From the NCBI RefSeq assembly GCF_030272615.1, contig NC_081407.1, forward strand, positions 145,699,744 through 145,763,743: a stretch of DNA of 64,000 nucleotides, written 5' to 3'. The translations under genes and the position numbers were made by a program. Positions 1-12,034 of the stretch are shown piece by piece. Under the pieces are notes generated by a model that did no database searches, was not told the DNA's origin, and saw only the letters and a program-made list of their open reading frames with translations. Source of the DNA: Cryptomeria japonica. Taxonomy: Eukaryota; Streptophyta; Pinopsida; Cupressales; Cupressaceae. Numbering within the stretch: position 1 is the stretch's first letter; each line of letters opens with the position of its first letter.

Positions 1-133
1 TAGCATCAGTAGGTGCAGGAATAGATTCTTTGACATAGCCAGTGCAACCTTTTTCCCTTAGATAATTCCATATTGATTTTTTCCATGTTTCATAATTATA
101 TGGAGTTAGGAGTTCAATTTGAGTTTTCCCCAT
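1..133 (-). CDS. Copia gag N-terminus, cut by window edge
   Basis: The 44 codons from the ATG at 131-133 to the window edge read as the start of a Ty1-copia gag protein (RNA-packaging capsid precursor). Seen: the opening MGKTQIELLTPYNYETWKKS followed by WNYLREKG, the aromatic pattern that opens plant copia gag proteins. The frame is open to the edge. A primer-binding site and LTR lie upstream on the same strand at 1454-2010, so this is the 5' end of a minus-strand element whose remaining gag and pol lie outside the window. Intactness cannot be judged. Confidence 0.75.
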   Translation of the reverse strand, partial: MGKTQIELLTPYNYETWKKSIWNYLREKGCTGYVKESIPAPTDA

Positions 134-1453
134 TATACTAACACAAAACAAAAGAAACCAAATCACCACAAGATCATCCCCCCAAATTCACTAAATCAAT
201 GATCCCCCCCAGAAAAATATGATTATGGCACTTTATAAATTAGTGCGTTTACAATTCTGGAGTGTTTTCCAGAGTTTTACAATGTCCAAATGTGGACCCA
301 AATACTGAAGATAAAATAAAATTTCAGAATTACAACCTCAAAATAGCACCAATGGATAGTGCTCGAAAAAATATTAACTTTCAAAAAAAGAATCACCTTG
401 ATCCGAGGTCATATGTGAAAGTTATGTCCGTTTGAAGTTAGAAAAATGAGGATTGTTCTTCAGATCTGATGAAAAACTTGATTTTCTGGAAAATCTGGAT
501 CACTTGATAAAAAACTGATTTCACCACTGCAGAGCCTGCGAAATTCTGCCCCAAATAAAAAAAAATTGCACTGAAAAACTCTACCGTGTGCTCAAGATAT
601 GGCACTTCGAAGTTGAGGTGCAAAAACCAAAACTCCAATGGTGAGGGGGTAAATTGAAAAATCAACCTCCGCCAAGTTTAGCTAACAGCTGCTAAATTAA
701 GAATACCTCCAAATCTGGTTGAACTGCAGCTCCACCAAATTAAAAAAAATATCTCCAACTAATTGTAGTTGTAGCCAAATATACATAAATTGCCAAAATT
801 AATTGCTTTCCAAAACCACCACTTAACTAAGAAGGGCCACAGAACAACACGAGAGCCAAGGAAAATAGATGCAGGGCCAAGGTATGGAATGCCAGTCCAC
901 AACAACACTTTGAATTTTATAAGAAAAAAACTAATGGGTCAAGAGCCAAGGTGGGACCTTTTGAAGAAAAAGTTATTTAATTTTTAAAAAAATAAACTCC
1001 CAAAAATGTAAGGAGCTAAGGGGGGCAGATTATTAATAGGCTGCATTTTTGAAAAAGTTGCAGCTATTATATAAAGAAAGTACAAGGTACATATAAGCAT
1101 ATGAGGCAGTGCCTTTGACTTTTTATTGAAAATACAGTAAATAAACTTTTATAAAATAAGTAAAAGTTTAATGAAAAAATCTGCAATTTTGAATAACAAT
1201 TTTTGAAGCAGGAAAAATACATAAATATATATATATATATATATTTTTTAAATCTGTATCGTACTACATGTAGAGGTGGGTAATTTTTGCCTCAAATTTG
1301 ATTTTCACCTAGATATAGAGTATTCTATATCAAAATTCATCTGTTTAGCCTTCTGGACTCGATTGTGATGTCCTTTTTGACTGAAAAATGCACCCAGCAA
1401 AATCTCACTGCTGAATTTCTCCCAAATTCGAGAAGGGGCTTGTAGATCTAGAA
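134..1453 (-). other. Long untranslated leader of the left-edge copia element
   Basis: About 1.3 kb separates the primer-binding site from the gag ATG. I see no coding frame of note. It contains a (TA)n run near 1227-1246. Copia leaders are usually much shorter, so this may include an old insertion or a long packaging leader; I cannot tell which. Confidence 0.5.
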
Positions 1454-1465
1454 GCTCTGATACCA
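1454..1465 (-). other. Primer-binding site (initiator tRNA-Met type)
   Basis: On the minus strand this reads TGGTATCAGAGC, the standard plant copia primer site complementary to the 3' end of initiator tRNA-Met. It lies one base inside the LTR end that begins at 1467 on the plus strand. Confidence 0.85.
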
Positions 1466-1466
1466 T

Positions 1467-2010
1467 GTTAGAGTCACTGATGGACTCAATCTCCCAGGAT
1501 CACCTGCAAAACCAAGATCAACCTTCCACACAAGAGCAACAGAGAGTATGAATGCTGGAATATGGTGCAATAATTGAATAATGATATTATCACACTCAAA
1601 ATGATACAATAATGATCAGCACTCCCTTGTACTGATAGAGCTGATATGAACTCATCTGAGTTAGATCTAAAATTCACTCATAAGGGAGAGGTGAGTGCTG
1701 ATTATATAGCAAAATGTGGGCACACAATTCCAAGAGGAATAATAGCTCCCAAATAACCAAATTAGGTGGAAGTTGTGCCTACGTGGAAAATGCCAAACAT
1801 GTGGCAAACCAACTCAGGTAGGGACAAACAAATGGCTATGGGGAGGTGGCAAATGAGTCCAAAAGAGGGTGTGACATTCAACCACCCAAATGTGGGTGTG
1901 AATGACACATGTAAATGTAGGACTATGCCGCGTGTCCTCACATAAACCATCCTAGTATAACCTAAGTATGCTTAATAATGTGTAGGAAAAATAAATATAA
2001 AAAACCTACA
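1467..2010 (-). repeat. 5' LTR of the left-edge copia element (outer end approximate)
   Basis: The inner edge is set by the primer-binding site; in plus orientation the LTR opens TGTTAGAG. The outer edge near 2010 (plus-strand ending CCTACA) is a guess, because the second LTR is outside the window and no duplication can be checked. A minus-strand TATA box lies at 1701-1710. Confidence 0.5.
1701..1710 (-). promoter_or_regulatory. TATA box in LTR
   Basis: Reads GCTATATAAT on the minus strand, about 240 bp upstream of the primer-binding site and correctly oriented to transcribe the gag at 1-133. Confidence 0.5.
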
Positions 2011-3780
2011 CTAATAGACCAAGACATCAATAAGAAAACAAAGCACATATAATCACTCAAAGACATCAACATCAAGAAGGTGAAAACAAGGTGTAAACAT
2101 AACCATTATACACACGTTAAGGTCTACTCAATCACACACATACAAAAAGGAGGACAAGCATACAACATAAGGTCGATACACCTCACGCCAACTAAGGGCA
2201 CACATGAAACCAAAGATCCTAGTGTTTGCAACTTGGCTCTGATACTTCCCCTATTATCCTTGAGATACATAAATCATTTGTTCTAAAGGTTGGGAAGCAA
2301 CCCGAGGGAGTTTATCATTGAAGACCAAACAAAAGCCTTATTAAGATCTTTAAGAGTAGAAGTCTCACCAAGTCAGTTATCCAAACATTTCTAATATCAT
2401 AGTGCAAGGGTGAGGGAAGAATCCACACCCAAGACACTCACCATACATCTCCCAAGAAAACGATCCAATTGAGAACCAATTCTCTTTTCTTCAACTTCTA
2501 TAAAAAGGAAAAAAAAATAGGCGCACCTTAGGGTTTCATAGGGATATTTGAGCTGAAGGAGTATCAAGTGTGAGCTATGATATTATTGATGATCGTTGAG
2601 ATTAGAGAGTTGACTTGATGTTTTTTTCTTGTTCAAACTAGTGGAAACAAACAAGGATTTGAAAATATCCTATTGAACATACACTTATTATTTAGACTAG
2701 ACAAATTGTCTTATTACTTGCTACTATGTTTTCAAATCATATTTAGAAGATCATCCACTAAGAAAATATTTTTTTTACAAAAACACAAGTCAAGTGTCAA
2801 AATATTTCAAACTCAAAGTATCTTAGCACATCACTTTGAAACAACATTGTAGTACATATTAATCATTTAATAGAGCTTAGGAAGTAAACATTAGCACATT
2901 CAGTGCATCCAATAGCAAGTAGTTCTTAAAAAAAATTTAAAAATATCAATAGTCGGAAAATACCAAGTAGCGCATTTTCCAAACAAATTAGCACATGAGA
3001 AGATTAGAGTAGCACATTTGATAATTATTTTAGTGCGTACTCCATTTGTTTTAGCGCATCCTTAACAAAAATTGTCTCAGACAAAGAGTAGATTATCAAC
3101 TTTTTCATAAAATTGAAACCATCTTTGGATACCATGTTAGGTCTTCTCTCAGATTCAATTGTCATAGATAGGGTTTCTTTAAACAAAATCAGGGGATACC
3201 AACTAGTGATCTAAGTTTCACAACTTCAACCAATATCAACATCAAATACTTAGCTAGTTATCCAAGTTAGTCAAATCAATCTAGTTTCCAATATCAGGAC
3301 AAATCATCCTCCATCAGGGAACTTCATTACATCATTTGAAGCACTTAGTCATATCAATAGGGGAATATTAAACCCTCTATTTGACTTAGTAAGCTTGGGT
3401 GTCAAAACAAGGTATATTATTCTCAATTCAACCTAGTTAAAACTGAAACTTTGATCACTCATATGACCACTCCTCGACACTTAAAGAAGAATAATCTTCG
3501 TCAAAAAATAGATTTAAAGAGGAAAGAGCCAAGTCAAAATAATATCTTAAGGAAAAGGATGTTTCTCCACATAAACTGCAAACTTTTGCTAAAACATCGC
3601 ACATTCCTACACCAATTCCAGAATTATTCATGTAGTTGTGGAATTGAGTTTGACAAAGAGTCTCTAAAAACTCATGCTTTTGAACAAAGATTTGCATTAT
3701 CACAACTTCTCAATAAAGGAGGAAAGATCAACTTGGCTTATTTTCCTCAACAAATAATAACTTATTGTGTTGCAAACTAA
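2011..3780. other. No gene recognised; decayed repeat sequence
   Basis: No frame here gives a recognisable protein; the 109-codon plus-strand frame at 3451-3780 matches nothing I know. Two spots look like worn primer-site/LTR junctions: near 2235-2246 (GGCTCTGATAC on plus) and near 3122-3140 (GGATACCATGTTAGG). Between 2820 and 3060 short words such as TTAGCACAT and TAGCGCAT recur irregularly. Confidence 0.4.
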
Positions 3781-4573
3781 TTCTTCACATGCCTCAAAAT
3801 GTAAATATCAACTAATATATTTTTCCCCTATTTATGAATTTTTAACCTATCTATTTTAATATTAAATTTATTATACTTATTTACATTTATCTTTGTTTTC
3901 TTTTACTTTTAAACTAAGAATGACATTTAAATAAAATTTTAAAAATAAAACTTTTAATTAAAATTTAGTAAAAAATACACTTTAATTAAGAATAAATTTT
4001 ATAAAAATAAATGACAAAGTAAAAATATGATAAATGTTATTCTAAAATAAATTTGAATTAATATGTAAAACAAAAACAATATCATATTTGCATATACATA
4101 AATAACTATTACTCAAATACATATTAATCATATCATTAATGAATTAAATGAATTAAAATTTTTATTTTTTCTGAAAAAATTTGAATTTTTCACTTACTCT
4201 AACTAATAAGATAAAAGAAAAATATGAGAAACAAATTATTTAAAATAAAAATAAGAGTTGCACTATGAATTTTTTGTTCAAAAATTTTAATTCTTTGCTC
4301 TGATTGGTTGAACTAACTAAAAAATTAGATTGATGGAAGCAATAGTATCCCGCCTTGATAGGAACTAATAAACAATTGAATTTAGTTTCAATATTAATTT
4401 TAAGTCATCTTATAGATTGAGACACTACTTAATCTAATATTTAAATTAATGTTTTCCACAGAAAATAACAAAAGAATAAAGTACACATACATCCACTACA
4501 CAACCTTCATAGAGGAAATATTTTAGGTAAAAGAGAAGGGGAAATGGAAGAGAGAGGGGTATTAAAATAATTA
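3781..4573. other. AT-rich intergenic sequence downstream of the RLP gene
   Basis: Very AT-rich, with no coding frame or repeat structure I can name. Its right end must hold the 3' UTR and polyadenylation region of the minus-strand RLP gene. Confidence 0.5.
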
Positions 4574-7500
4574 TTAAAAGATAATTTTTTGAATACATTG
4601 ATCAAGAATGACAATAATGTCATCCATAACTTTGAAACATCTTTTTCTACATTTTTTGTTGAAACATAATACTCCAATAACAATTGAAAACCCAAATCCA
4701 AAGCTCAATCCAATTCCCACCTCCCACCACACATGTTCCTCCCACTCATGCTCACTCACATCTTCATCATAAATTTGATTTGAAGGAGGAGAAGGTGAAC
4801 AATTTATTTTGATCTGAAGTCCACAAAGGTTTGCATTGTTTGAAAACGATCTCTCATCAAATGTTAACCATTGAGCTCCTTGTGGTATTCTACCTGAAAA
4901 ATTATTACAAGATATGTTCAAGTAACTTAAAAATGTGAGAGATTGTAGTTCATTAGGGATATTTCCAATAAGATTGTTATCTGAAAGATCAAGTGACTCC
5001 AACTGCACAAGATTTCCAAAAGAAGTAGGAATTTTTCCATGGAGATGATTCATTGACAAATTGAGAATCCTTAGACCAATGAGGAATCCAATTTCTTCAG
5101 GAATATCACCTGAGAAGTTGTTGTTTGAGAGATCAAGGCATCGAACCAATGCCAAAGATTTCACATATTCTAGAAATAGCCCTTTGTTGTTTATTTCCAT
5201 TTTATCTAAATAAGGCATTGAGCTTGAATTTGAGTATTGAAGGAGGACATCTGCACTTTGTGTTTGATTTGTCATTGCTCTCAAGTTTCTTAAGCTACTT
5301 GGAATAGCTCCAGATAGATTGTTATTTGACAAAATCAAGACTTGAAGATTTTCTAATTTTGTCAACTCTAAGGGTATTCCACCTTTGAATTTATTAGATC
5401 TCAACACCAAAATTCGAAGACCAATTAACTTCCCTATCCAATTTGGAATGGTTCCCTGCATGTTATTATATCCCAAATCTAGAATCTCCAAAGAAGTACA
5501 ATTTTGAAGTGATGATGGAATTGTACCTTGTAGTTTGTTGCCTCCTAATTTCAATGTTTGAAGACAAACCATTCTTGTAATCTCACCTTCCAAATTATTA
5601 TTTTCTAGATTTAACACTTCTAGTGTTGTTGAGCAATTCCCAAAACTTGCAAAAATATTACCTGTGAGCCTGTTATTTGACACATCTAGAACCTCCAAGT
5701 GATCTCCTTCACAAATAGAACGTGGAAAGACACCACTCATATTATTATTTGCAAGTGACAAATAATTGAGTTGACTCTGGCCATAGTCATCAATGTTTTC
5801 TGAAATGATGCCATCAAATTGATTCTCAGACATGTCCAAGAATTGCACATCACAATGAGGAACTAAAACATTCCCTTGTAACTTGTTTCTATGTAAGTCA
5901 ACATATTGAGCATTCAACTTACCAAACTTTGATGACAAAAGCTTTCCTCCAAATTGATTACATGAGAGATTGAGTGTGTTGAAAGATGTAAGGCCCCACA
6001 ACCAATCAGGAATATTTCCACCAAGAGAATTGTTGGACAAGTCGAGTTCTCTTATATTGTATTGGGTGGATAGAAAAGATGGGAAATCACCATCCATATT
6101 ACAAGAACTCAAATACAAAGCTTGAAGTTGAAATTTTGGGATCCAAAAGTCTTCAACTTTCACTCTCAAGAAATTATCAGAAAGACTCAAGTAACGAATC
6201 TTTGTGAAATTTTCTAGTTGAGAGAGTAAGAATGTGCCACTTAAAGAATTATTTGAAACATCAAGCATGATCAAAGATGAGAGATTACCAAAAGTAGATG
6301 GTATGCTTCCATTTAATTGGTTTGAGCCAAGAAAAAGAAGTGAAAGCTTTGATAGCCCACCTAAAGAGCTCCATGGAATGTTGCCTCTTAGTGAATTTCT
6401 GGAAAGATCCAAATATTCAAGTTGTGAGAGATTTCCAATAAAACTTGGAAGATTGCCTTGAATAGCGTTATAAGAAAGATCCAAGCTGGTCAATGAGAAC
6501 ATATTTCCCATAGAATCTGGAAGACTGCCTTCAATATTGTTATCACAAAGAGCTAAGGTGGTCAGCAAGGACATATTCCCCATAGAATCTGGAAGTCTAC
6601 CTTGAATATTGTTATCAGCAAGATCTAAGGCAGTTAATGAGGACATATTTCCAATAGAATTTGGAATCATTCTTCCCACATCTGAATTTACAATATAAAG
6701 GCTACTGAGCTGGGAAGCATGTTGCACAATGGAAGAGAGGTTGACTTTGAGACCAGGGTTTCCAATCAACTCAAGGTTCCTCAAGTGTGGAAGGCTTAAA
6801 ACAGCAGAAGGCATGGAACTGGAGATATTGTACTCACTGAGGTAGAGGGAAACCAGAGATGTAAGGTTAGAAATCCAAATGGGAAATGGCTGCTGAGTGA
6901 AGTAAGTACCAACAAGCTGGAGATGGGAGAGTGAGGTGAGGTTTCCAAGAGGAGAGAGAGGTGTACCTGGCATATCAGACGTGACAAGTGATGTAAGATT
7001 GGGAAGAGAAGCAACACTCTCTACCACGTCTCTTGTCAGATTCACATATGCTAGTCCAAGGTGCTCCAACCCTCGCAAATTTCGTATCCACGAGCTCGAC
7101 TGCCTCGTCTCCTGATCAGAATTGTAGGAGATGTCCAGAAATGTCAAGCGAGACATGTTCCCAATCTCACTTGGTATTCGGCCAGTAAGCCCACAACCTC
7201 TCAAGCTCAAATGCGTCAATGTGCTGAGGCTCGGAAGGTGTGAAGGGATGGAAAGAGGGGACAAGTCAATCCAACTGAGGTCGAGGTACTCCAGATGCTG
7301 CAGTTGGAATAAAGCAGGGAATATTTGGCTGCTTGAATTCCTCACTAGTACTGACAAGGGATAAGGAAAGGGGCTAAGATGCACACGAGTCACGTGGCCA
7401 GTGAGGCTGTGGCAGGTGATTCCCTTCCAAGAGCAGCAGTATAAGCCCTTCCACGATGCGAGGGAATGATATGGATCGAGCAGGTGTTGTTTGAAGAGGT

Positions 7501-7612
7501 TGAGGGCAGATAATTCGTGAGGAGGGCATCCTCCCCATAAGGAGGAGGAGCAGGAGCAAGGAGAGGCGAGCATGGCTAGGAAGAGGACCACCCAAAACAT
7601 TGGTTTACCCAT
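4574..7612 (-). CDS. LRR receptor-like protein (RLP), intact, single exon
   Basis: A 1012-residue cell-surface immune- or development-type receptor without a kinase. Seen in order: signal peptide about 1-22 (hydrophobic WVVLFLAML core); cysteine-bearing LRR N-cap about 29-68 (C29, the C59-C60 pair, C67); a long array of plant-type LRRs (LxxLxLxxNxLxGxIP) to about residue 930; a non-LRR island at about 780-819 ending before CLDLSNNNFSGDIP; an acidic juxtamembrane stretch about 949-964; a transmembrane helix about 965-984 (VGIGLSFGFGFSIVIGVLCF); and a short basic tail of 28 residues. Family knowledge: RLPs of the Cf/Ve/EIX class sense extracellular ligands and signal through partner kinases such as SOBIR1. 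The start is the first ATG of the frame, is followed at once by the signal peptide, and lies about 70 bp from a TATA box. No frameshift or stop is seen; the ligand is unknown. Confidence 0.93.
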   Translation of the reverse strand: MGKPMFWVVLFLAMLASPCSCSSSLWGGCPPHELSALNLFKQHLLDPYHSLASWKGLYCCSWKGITCHSLTGHVTRVHLSPFPYPLSVLVRNSSSQIFPALFQLQHLEYLDLSWIDLSPLSIPSHLPSLSTLTHLSLRGCGLTGRIPSEIGNMSRLTFLDISYNSDQETRQSSSWIRNLRGLEHLGLAYVNLTRDVVESVASLPNLTSLVTSDMPGTPLSPLGNLTSLSHLQLVGTYFTQQPFPIWISNLTSLVSLYLSEYNISSSMPSAVLSLPHLRNLELIGNPGLKVNLSSIVQHASQLSSLYIVNSDVGRMIPNSIGNMSSLTALDLADNNIQGRLPDSMGNMSLLTTLALCDNNIEGSLPDSMGNMFSLTSLDLSYNAIQGNLPSFIGNLSQLEYLDLSRNSLRGNIPWSSLGGLSKLSLLFLGSNQLNGSIPSTFGNLSSLIMLDVSNNSLSGTFLLSQLENFTKIRYLSLSDNFLRVKVEDFWIPKFQLQALYLSSCNMDGDFPSFLSTQYNIRELDLSNNSLGGNIPDWLWGLTSFNTLNLSCNQFGGKLLSSKFGKLNAQYVDLHRNKLQGNVLVPHCDVQFLDMSENQFDGIISENIDDYGQSQLNYLSLANNNMSGVFPRSICEGDHLEVLDVSNNRLTGNIFASFGNCSTTLEVLNLENNNLEGEITRMVCLQTLKLGGNKLQGTIPSSLQNCTSLEILDLGYNNMQGTIPNWIGKLIGLRILVLRSNKFKGGIPLELTKLENLQVLILSNNNLSGAIPSSLRNLRAMTNQTQSADVLLQYSNSSSMPYLDKMEINNKGLFLEYVKSLALVRCLDLSNNNFSGDIPEEIGFLIGLRILNLSMNHLHGKIPTSFGNLVQLESLDLSDNNLIGNIPNELQSLTFLSYLNISCNNFSGRIPQGAQWLTFDERSFSNNANLCGLQIKINCSPSPPSNQIYDEDVSEHEWEEHVWWEVGIGLSFGFGFSIVIGVLCFNKKCRKRCFKVMDDIIVILDQCIQKIIF

Positions 7613-7677
7613 GTTGAGAGAGGGTATGAATATTAATGGTTACTTGCATTGCATGGAAATGGGTGAAATTAGATGAG

Positions 7678-7685
7678 TATTTATA
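7678..7685 (-). promoter_or_regulatory. TATA box of the RLP gene
   Basis: Reads TATAAATA on the minus strand, about 65-73 bp upstream of the RLP start codon. Spacing and orientation fit a core promoter with a short 5' UTR. Confidence 0.65.
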
Positions 7686-9804
7686 AGAAGCGTAAGTTGC
7701 CTTCATACAATTTTCAGTCTTGAACGCGTGGAAGTCGTGCAGGTATAATTTTCAAAGTCTTTGCAGTTGTATTCAAATGATAATTGTCAAAGTCTTTGCA
7801 ATTATAATTTTCAAAGTCTTTCTAGTAACGTGTGGAAAATTTTGATGTACAGCAATGAATGGTAGCCTGCTTAAGCACGCCTCTAATTTTGAGGTAGAGG
7901 GCGTGTCATTAGCATGACGTAAGATTGGGGTAAGATGAGTGCATGAACATGAACATGTACATGAATTGTAGGCCCCTTTCTTAGTCATTTACTTACAATT
8001 TTGAATGACAACCAAAGTCTTGAGAGTGTGGAAGATGGGGACACACTCTTGAGTAATTATTTTCAAAGCCGTGTGGAAAATTAAGATATTCATAACTATA
8101 GTACATGCAATTTTGTCAATGTTATCGTTTTTATATTTTCATGTTTTCACATTGACTTGTGAACTTTGTATATTTATGATAATGTTTACTTAATTTTATA
8201 TTTTTAAGAAATGTTATAATTGTAATTATAAATTGACATAAGTTAGTTTTGAGAATGAAATGATGATTGAATTATAAAGAATTGATAATAATTGATTTAG
8301 ATTTTTAATAGCTATTTAAAAAAAAATCTTATTATTAATATAAATTTTTCACAACAATTCAATTTTTAACAATTCTTTCTTTTTGAAATTATTGATTTAG
8401 ATTTTTAACAACCTTTTGAAATATAGTTTAGAGAATACTAGAATTTTCAAATCCACATTAATTGTTCTAATTCTTTTAAATGTAAGAAACAAAATACAAG
8501 TGCATGATTAATTGAGAATTTTCAAAACCACATCAATAATTGTGTTGATTAATGATTAGATATAAAATATTTTACAATTACTTTTAAAGTAGAAAATAAG
8601 AAAACTATAATTTAAGAAAGTTATATTTTTATTGATTTAATATCTTTTAACAAAATCACACATACAAATTTATATTGTTGATATCATTCATTTGCTAATA
8701 TGATAAACAAGTCATAATTTTGGATGAAGAAAAAGTCTTAACATTGTGGAGATATATTAAACTTTGTTAAAATCATAATTTTTGAATTATTTTTGGCATG
8801 TATGAAATATAAAGAGATTATTTTTTAAAGTCTTTGGAATGCCGACAAAATTAGATAATCATAATTTTTTTTTAAATATAATCTATCATTTTCAATCTTT
8901 TCTAAACGTTTTAACCATCAATTGTTTGTAAACTTGCAAAATCTTAGACAAAAATATATGGCTTTAGTAATCAATCCTAATATCTTATGATGGACATCAA
9001 TTTTTGCTTAGTAAATTAAGATTGGTTTGAACGTGGGCATTCTCTTGTTTTTTTTTTTTATATTAGTTTATATATATTTGTAATGGTGTCTTTAATATTT
9101 TTTATTTAATTTTATTATTCTAATGACTATTGTAATGTAATTTTGTAACAACCCTTCTTCAAAAAATCCTGTAGAAAATATAAAAAATTTCAAAGTTGCA
9201 CTAATAATTTTAATCTTTATAGAATTAAAAGAAATAAAAAGAGAAATGCATGATCATTAAATGATTGAATGGTTACATAAACATATTTTACAATTGATTT
9301 TATAAGATAGAAAATAACAATATTGTACAATTCAAAAAAATATATTTTTATTAATTTAAGTTTCTATGTAATTTTATATGATTTTCATCTAAATTAACTA
9401 AAAATATAAACGATGATAGTTATATGGTTGTCATTGATTATATGCAGTTGGCACCCAAAATAAGATCAAATCAAAAATATAAATGAGTAAAAGTACAAAG
9501 TTGTGTCACGCTTTTATAAAGGAAATGACCAATTTTGATTAAACATTTTAAATTGGATCAATAGAAAGTGAAATATATGTTTTGAATTTTTAAATAATGT
9601 AACCTAATAAAATATATATTATTTTTAGTATTTTATGTTTGTAATTTAAAAAATAAATAAAATATTATTTGAACATAGTTTTTTATAAAGTAAACACTAT
9701 ATTTTAGTTGTTGATAAAATGTTGAAATTGAAACTTTACACTAGGCACCACACTTTATTTAGTATTTTTTTTTTACTATTTTTTATAAGTATATATTTCT
9801 CAAT
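7686..9804. other. AT-rich intergenic sequence upstream of the RLP gene
   Basis: No coding frame of note. The first 400 bp repeat variants of TTTTCAAAGTCTTTGCA (near 7750-7820) and presumably hold upstream promoter sequence. Beyond 8080 it is AT-rich with long A and T runs and no identified element. Confidence 0.5.
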
Positions 9805-10007
9805 AAATTTGAAAAGTAGGTTTTGAAGAGCTCCCGAAACCTTTTACAAAAATTTGTAAAATAGATAAAACATTGAAAGCCCATCTAGATAGAACAAAAC
9901 ACAAAAGGGAGACAATTGGCAGAGACAAAATTCTAGCAAGAGCACCAAACGAAATAGAGTGACAGCACAGAACCACCTAAGGGACAACCCAAAAAAAAGA
10001 AATTGAC
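9805..10007 (-). other. Probable LINE 3' untranslated region
   Basis: Noncoding on both strands. On the minus strand it is GT-rich and ends in a segment like the tails of plant LINEs (TTTTGTAAAAGG, then TTCGGGAGCTCTTCAAAACC, near 9820-9855). The element identity is inferred. Confidence 0.4.
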
Positions 10008-11745
10008 CTAAGAAATGATTTTGAGAAGCTCCATAGCTTCTTGCTTTGGTTGGACCATAGAGGCACCATCACTCTTCAGATCCTCCAACTCCTTGGCTTG
10101 TTGAGCCATCTTCCTTGTACTTGCTCGGGTTCTTTTCCCATGTCCAATAGCCCCACCCTCAAGGGTTGGAACCTTATCCTTAGTAATATCTATTGTGTTC
10201 TTTTCCTGTTGGATTTGTTCCAGTTTGCTAATCATTACCCTGAAGCTATCGACAGAGGCTTTCACAATTTTTTGGCTTTGTTCTCCAATTTTCTTCAAGG
10301 TATTCTCATGGCTGAGAACCGTCTTCTCCAAATCATTGAACCTAGCTTCCACAGCCTTGAATTGAGAGCCATACGCTCCACTGATAGCCTTTGCATTGCT
10401 GATGGATTTTGTTAATTCATTCAGGTAATTAGGCAGGGAACTGAGATTACCTATCCCAACAGCTTCTAAAGTATCCACTTTCCTAGAAGATTCCACCTAT
10501 TTGGTATTCAATCTATCCATCTCCAAATATAACCATTCAATAACCTTGTAAAACTCCATCATCCCATTCTGTGTGGTGAAGCATGGTCATAGGAGAATCG
10601 TTGTTGCCTTTGTTGAACTATGGAAATACAACAATATTTTCCAAGGTCTCCACATCAGCAGCAGTAAGCTTTGTCATTGGAAGGCAGAGTCTCACTTTCC
10701 ATCACCATCTTCCCTTCTTTCTCAACATCACAAGTCAGTTCATTAGGGTCCTAAGGAGTAGAGTGGATCTTAGAGGTATCGTTCTCTTTCTCTGGGCTCA
10801 TACCAATAATGAAAGGACTCCACTTAGTTTTCTTCTTGGGTGGAGGGGTAGCATATTCACTTTCAGTCTCCATCCCCTCATCATCCTTATCATCTTCTTC
10901 AAACCAGTTGTCCTCCTCTTGTACCTTACTCCTATTTCTTTTAATCCCTTTTCCAGTTGTCTTTTTGTCCAACCCATATGCCATATATTTATCCTTCCCC
11001 TTACCAATACCTTTAGCAAGGGTACCCTATTGAAATAGTCTTCCAACTCTGTATGACACCCCTCATCTTCACTATAATCTAAGTTTTCAGACTCAACTTC
11101 CGAGTCTGAAATCTCAATGATAGAATGTTGCACAAAGGAGGCCTTGACATGGTTGTATAAGAGAAACATTAACTCTTCATGCATGGGAGGGTTGCTATCT
11201 GGGTTATCCCTAAAATCCTTTATGCTGGTATTTAAGGAGCTAAAAAGGTAGAAGGGAATAGACACCAAATCTTTATGTCATAAGTGATTCAAAAGCACAA
11301 AATGATATCCATAAACACGAGAATATCTAACATCAAGAGTGACATATGGCATCACAGCAAACAGAACCCATCTCCATACCTTTTTAATCACCTTCGGTGA
11401 GTACTAGGTCTTGTTGGATTTCACAAATTTGGCTTTCTCAAATTCTTCCTTTGAGAATCGCTTGATAACTACCTCAGTGAGCTTTCTGTCTCTGTAGAAA
11501 TTGCTGCCCTCCATTGGCAACCCAGTGACTTTAGCAATCATCCCTTCATCAATTTCCACCTTTCTTCCACCTATGGTTATTTTGCCCTTCTTCCAATTTT
11601 TTTTGAATAATCTGGTAATGGTAGGGTTTTTACCTAGGATTCTTTCCATATACCCTATCATCTTAGCAGTCTCCAAAATAGCCCATGCTTTTAGCTTCTT
11701 CTTCCATTCATCATAGGAAAGGGACTCAATCCTTTTCTTGTTGCC
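10008..11745 (-). pseudogene. Accessory ORF of the LINE (plant-mobile-like domain), decayed
   Basis: Three neighbouring frames make one broken protein. The N-terminus starts MGGNKKRIESLSYDEW at about 11745, and its domain includes KITIGGRKVEIDEGMIAKVT then GLPMEGSNFY. Two in-frame stops follow (near 11404 and near 11281). Then come an acidic middle (ISDSEVESENLDYSEDEG), a frameshift near 11030 into a basic stretch, and a coiled-coil-like C-terminus at 10008-10496 ending in KRTRASTRKMAQQAKELEDL. The xxExIxxVTGxPxxG pattern resembles a domain found in plant transposon-associated ORFs, and a related pattern occurs in element A (22423 onward). It is not a gag, RT or integrase. The function is unknown; nucleic-acid binding is only a guess from the basic tail. 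Confidence 0.55.
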
Positions 11746-12034
11746 TCCCATAGCGTCAACAACAGAATTTCTTCCTCCCTTCACAGTGCATAATAGGGAA
11801 AAAACAAACACCAAAGTGCATAGCACAGAAACTCTCAAAATAGAAATGGGCACCCAGAAAGTGTGCGAAGTCCTATCTACATTAAATGCCAGCTCAACAT
11901 TCGAGTGCCGCTCTTTCCAACTCATTATGGTAAATTTTATTGATAAGTACGTTGCAGTCATCACTTATCACTCCCTCTTTTCCATGCACTCTATCATAAA
12001 TGAGGATGGCATGGGCCTCATGAAGAAGATCCAA

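Noticed and set aside
2235-2246. Second primer-binding site near the left edge
   Set aside because: Resembles GCTCTGATACCA but is altered at its end and no LTR opening follows.
6234-7364. Plus-strand frames inside the RLP gene
   Set aside because: Antisense shadows of LRR coding; no homology of their own.
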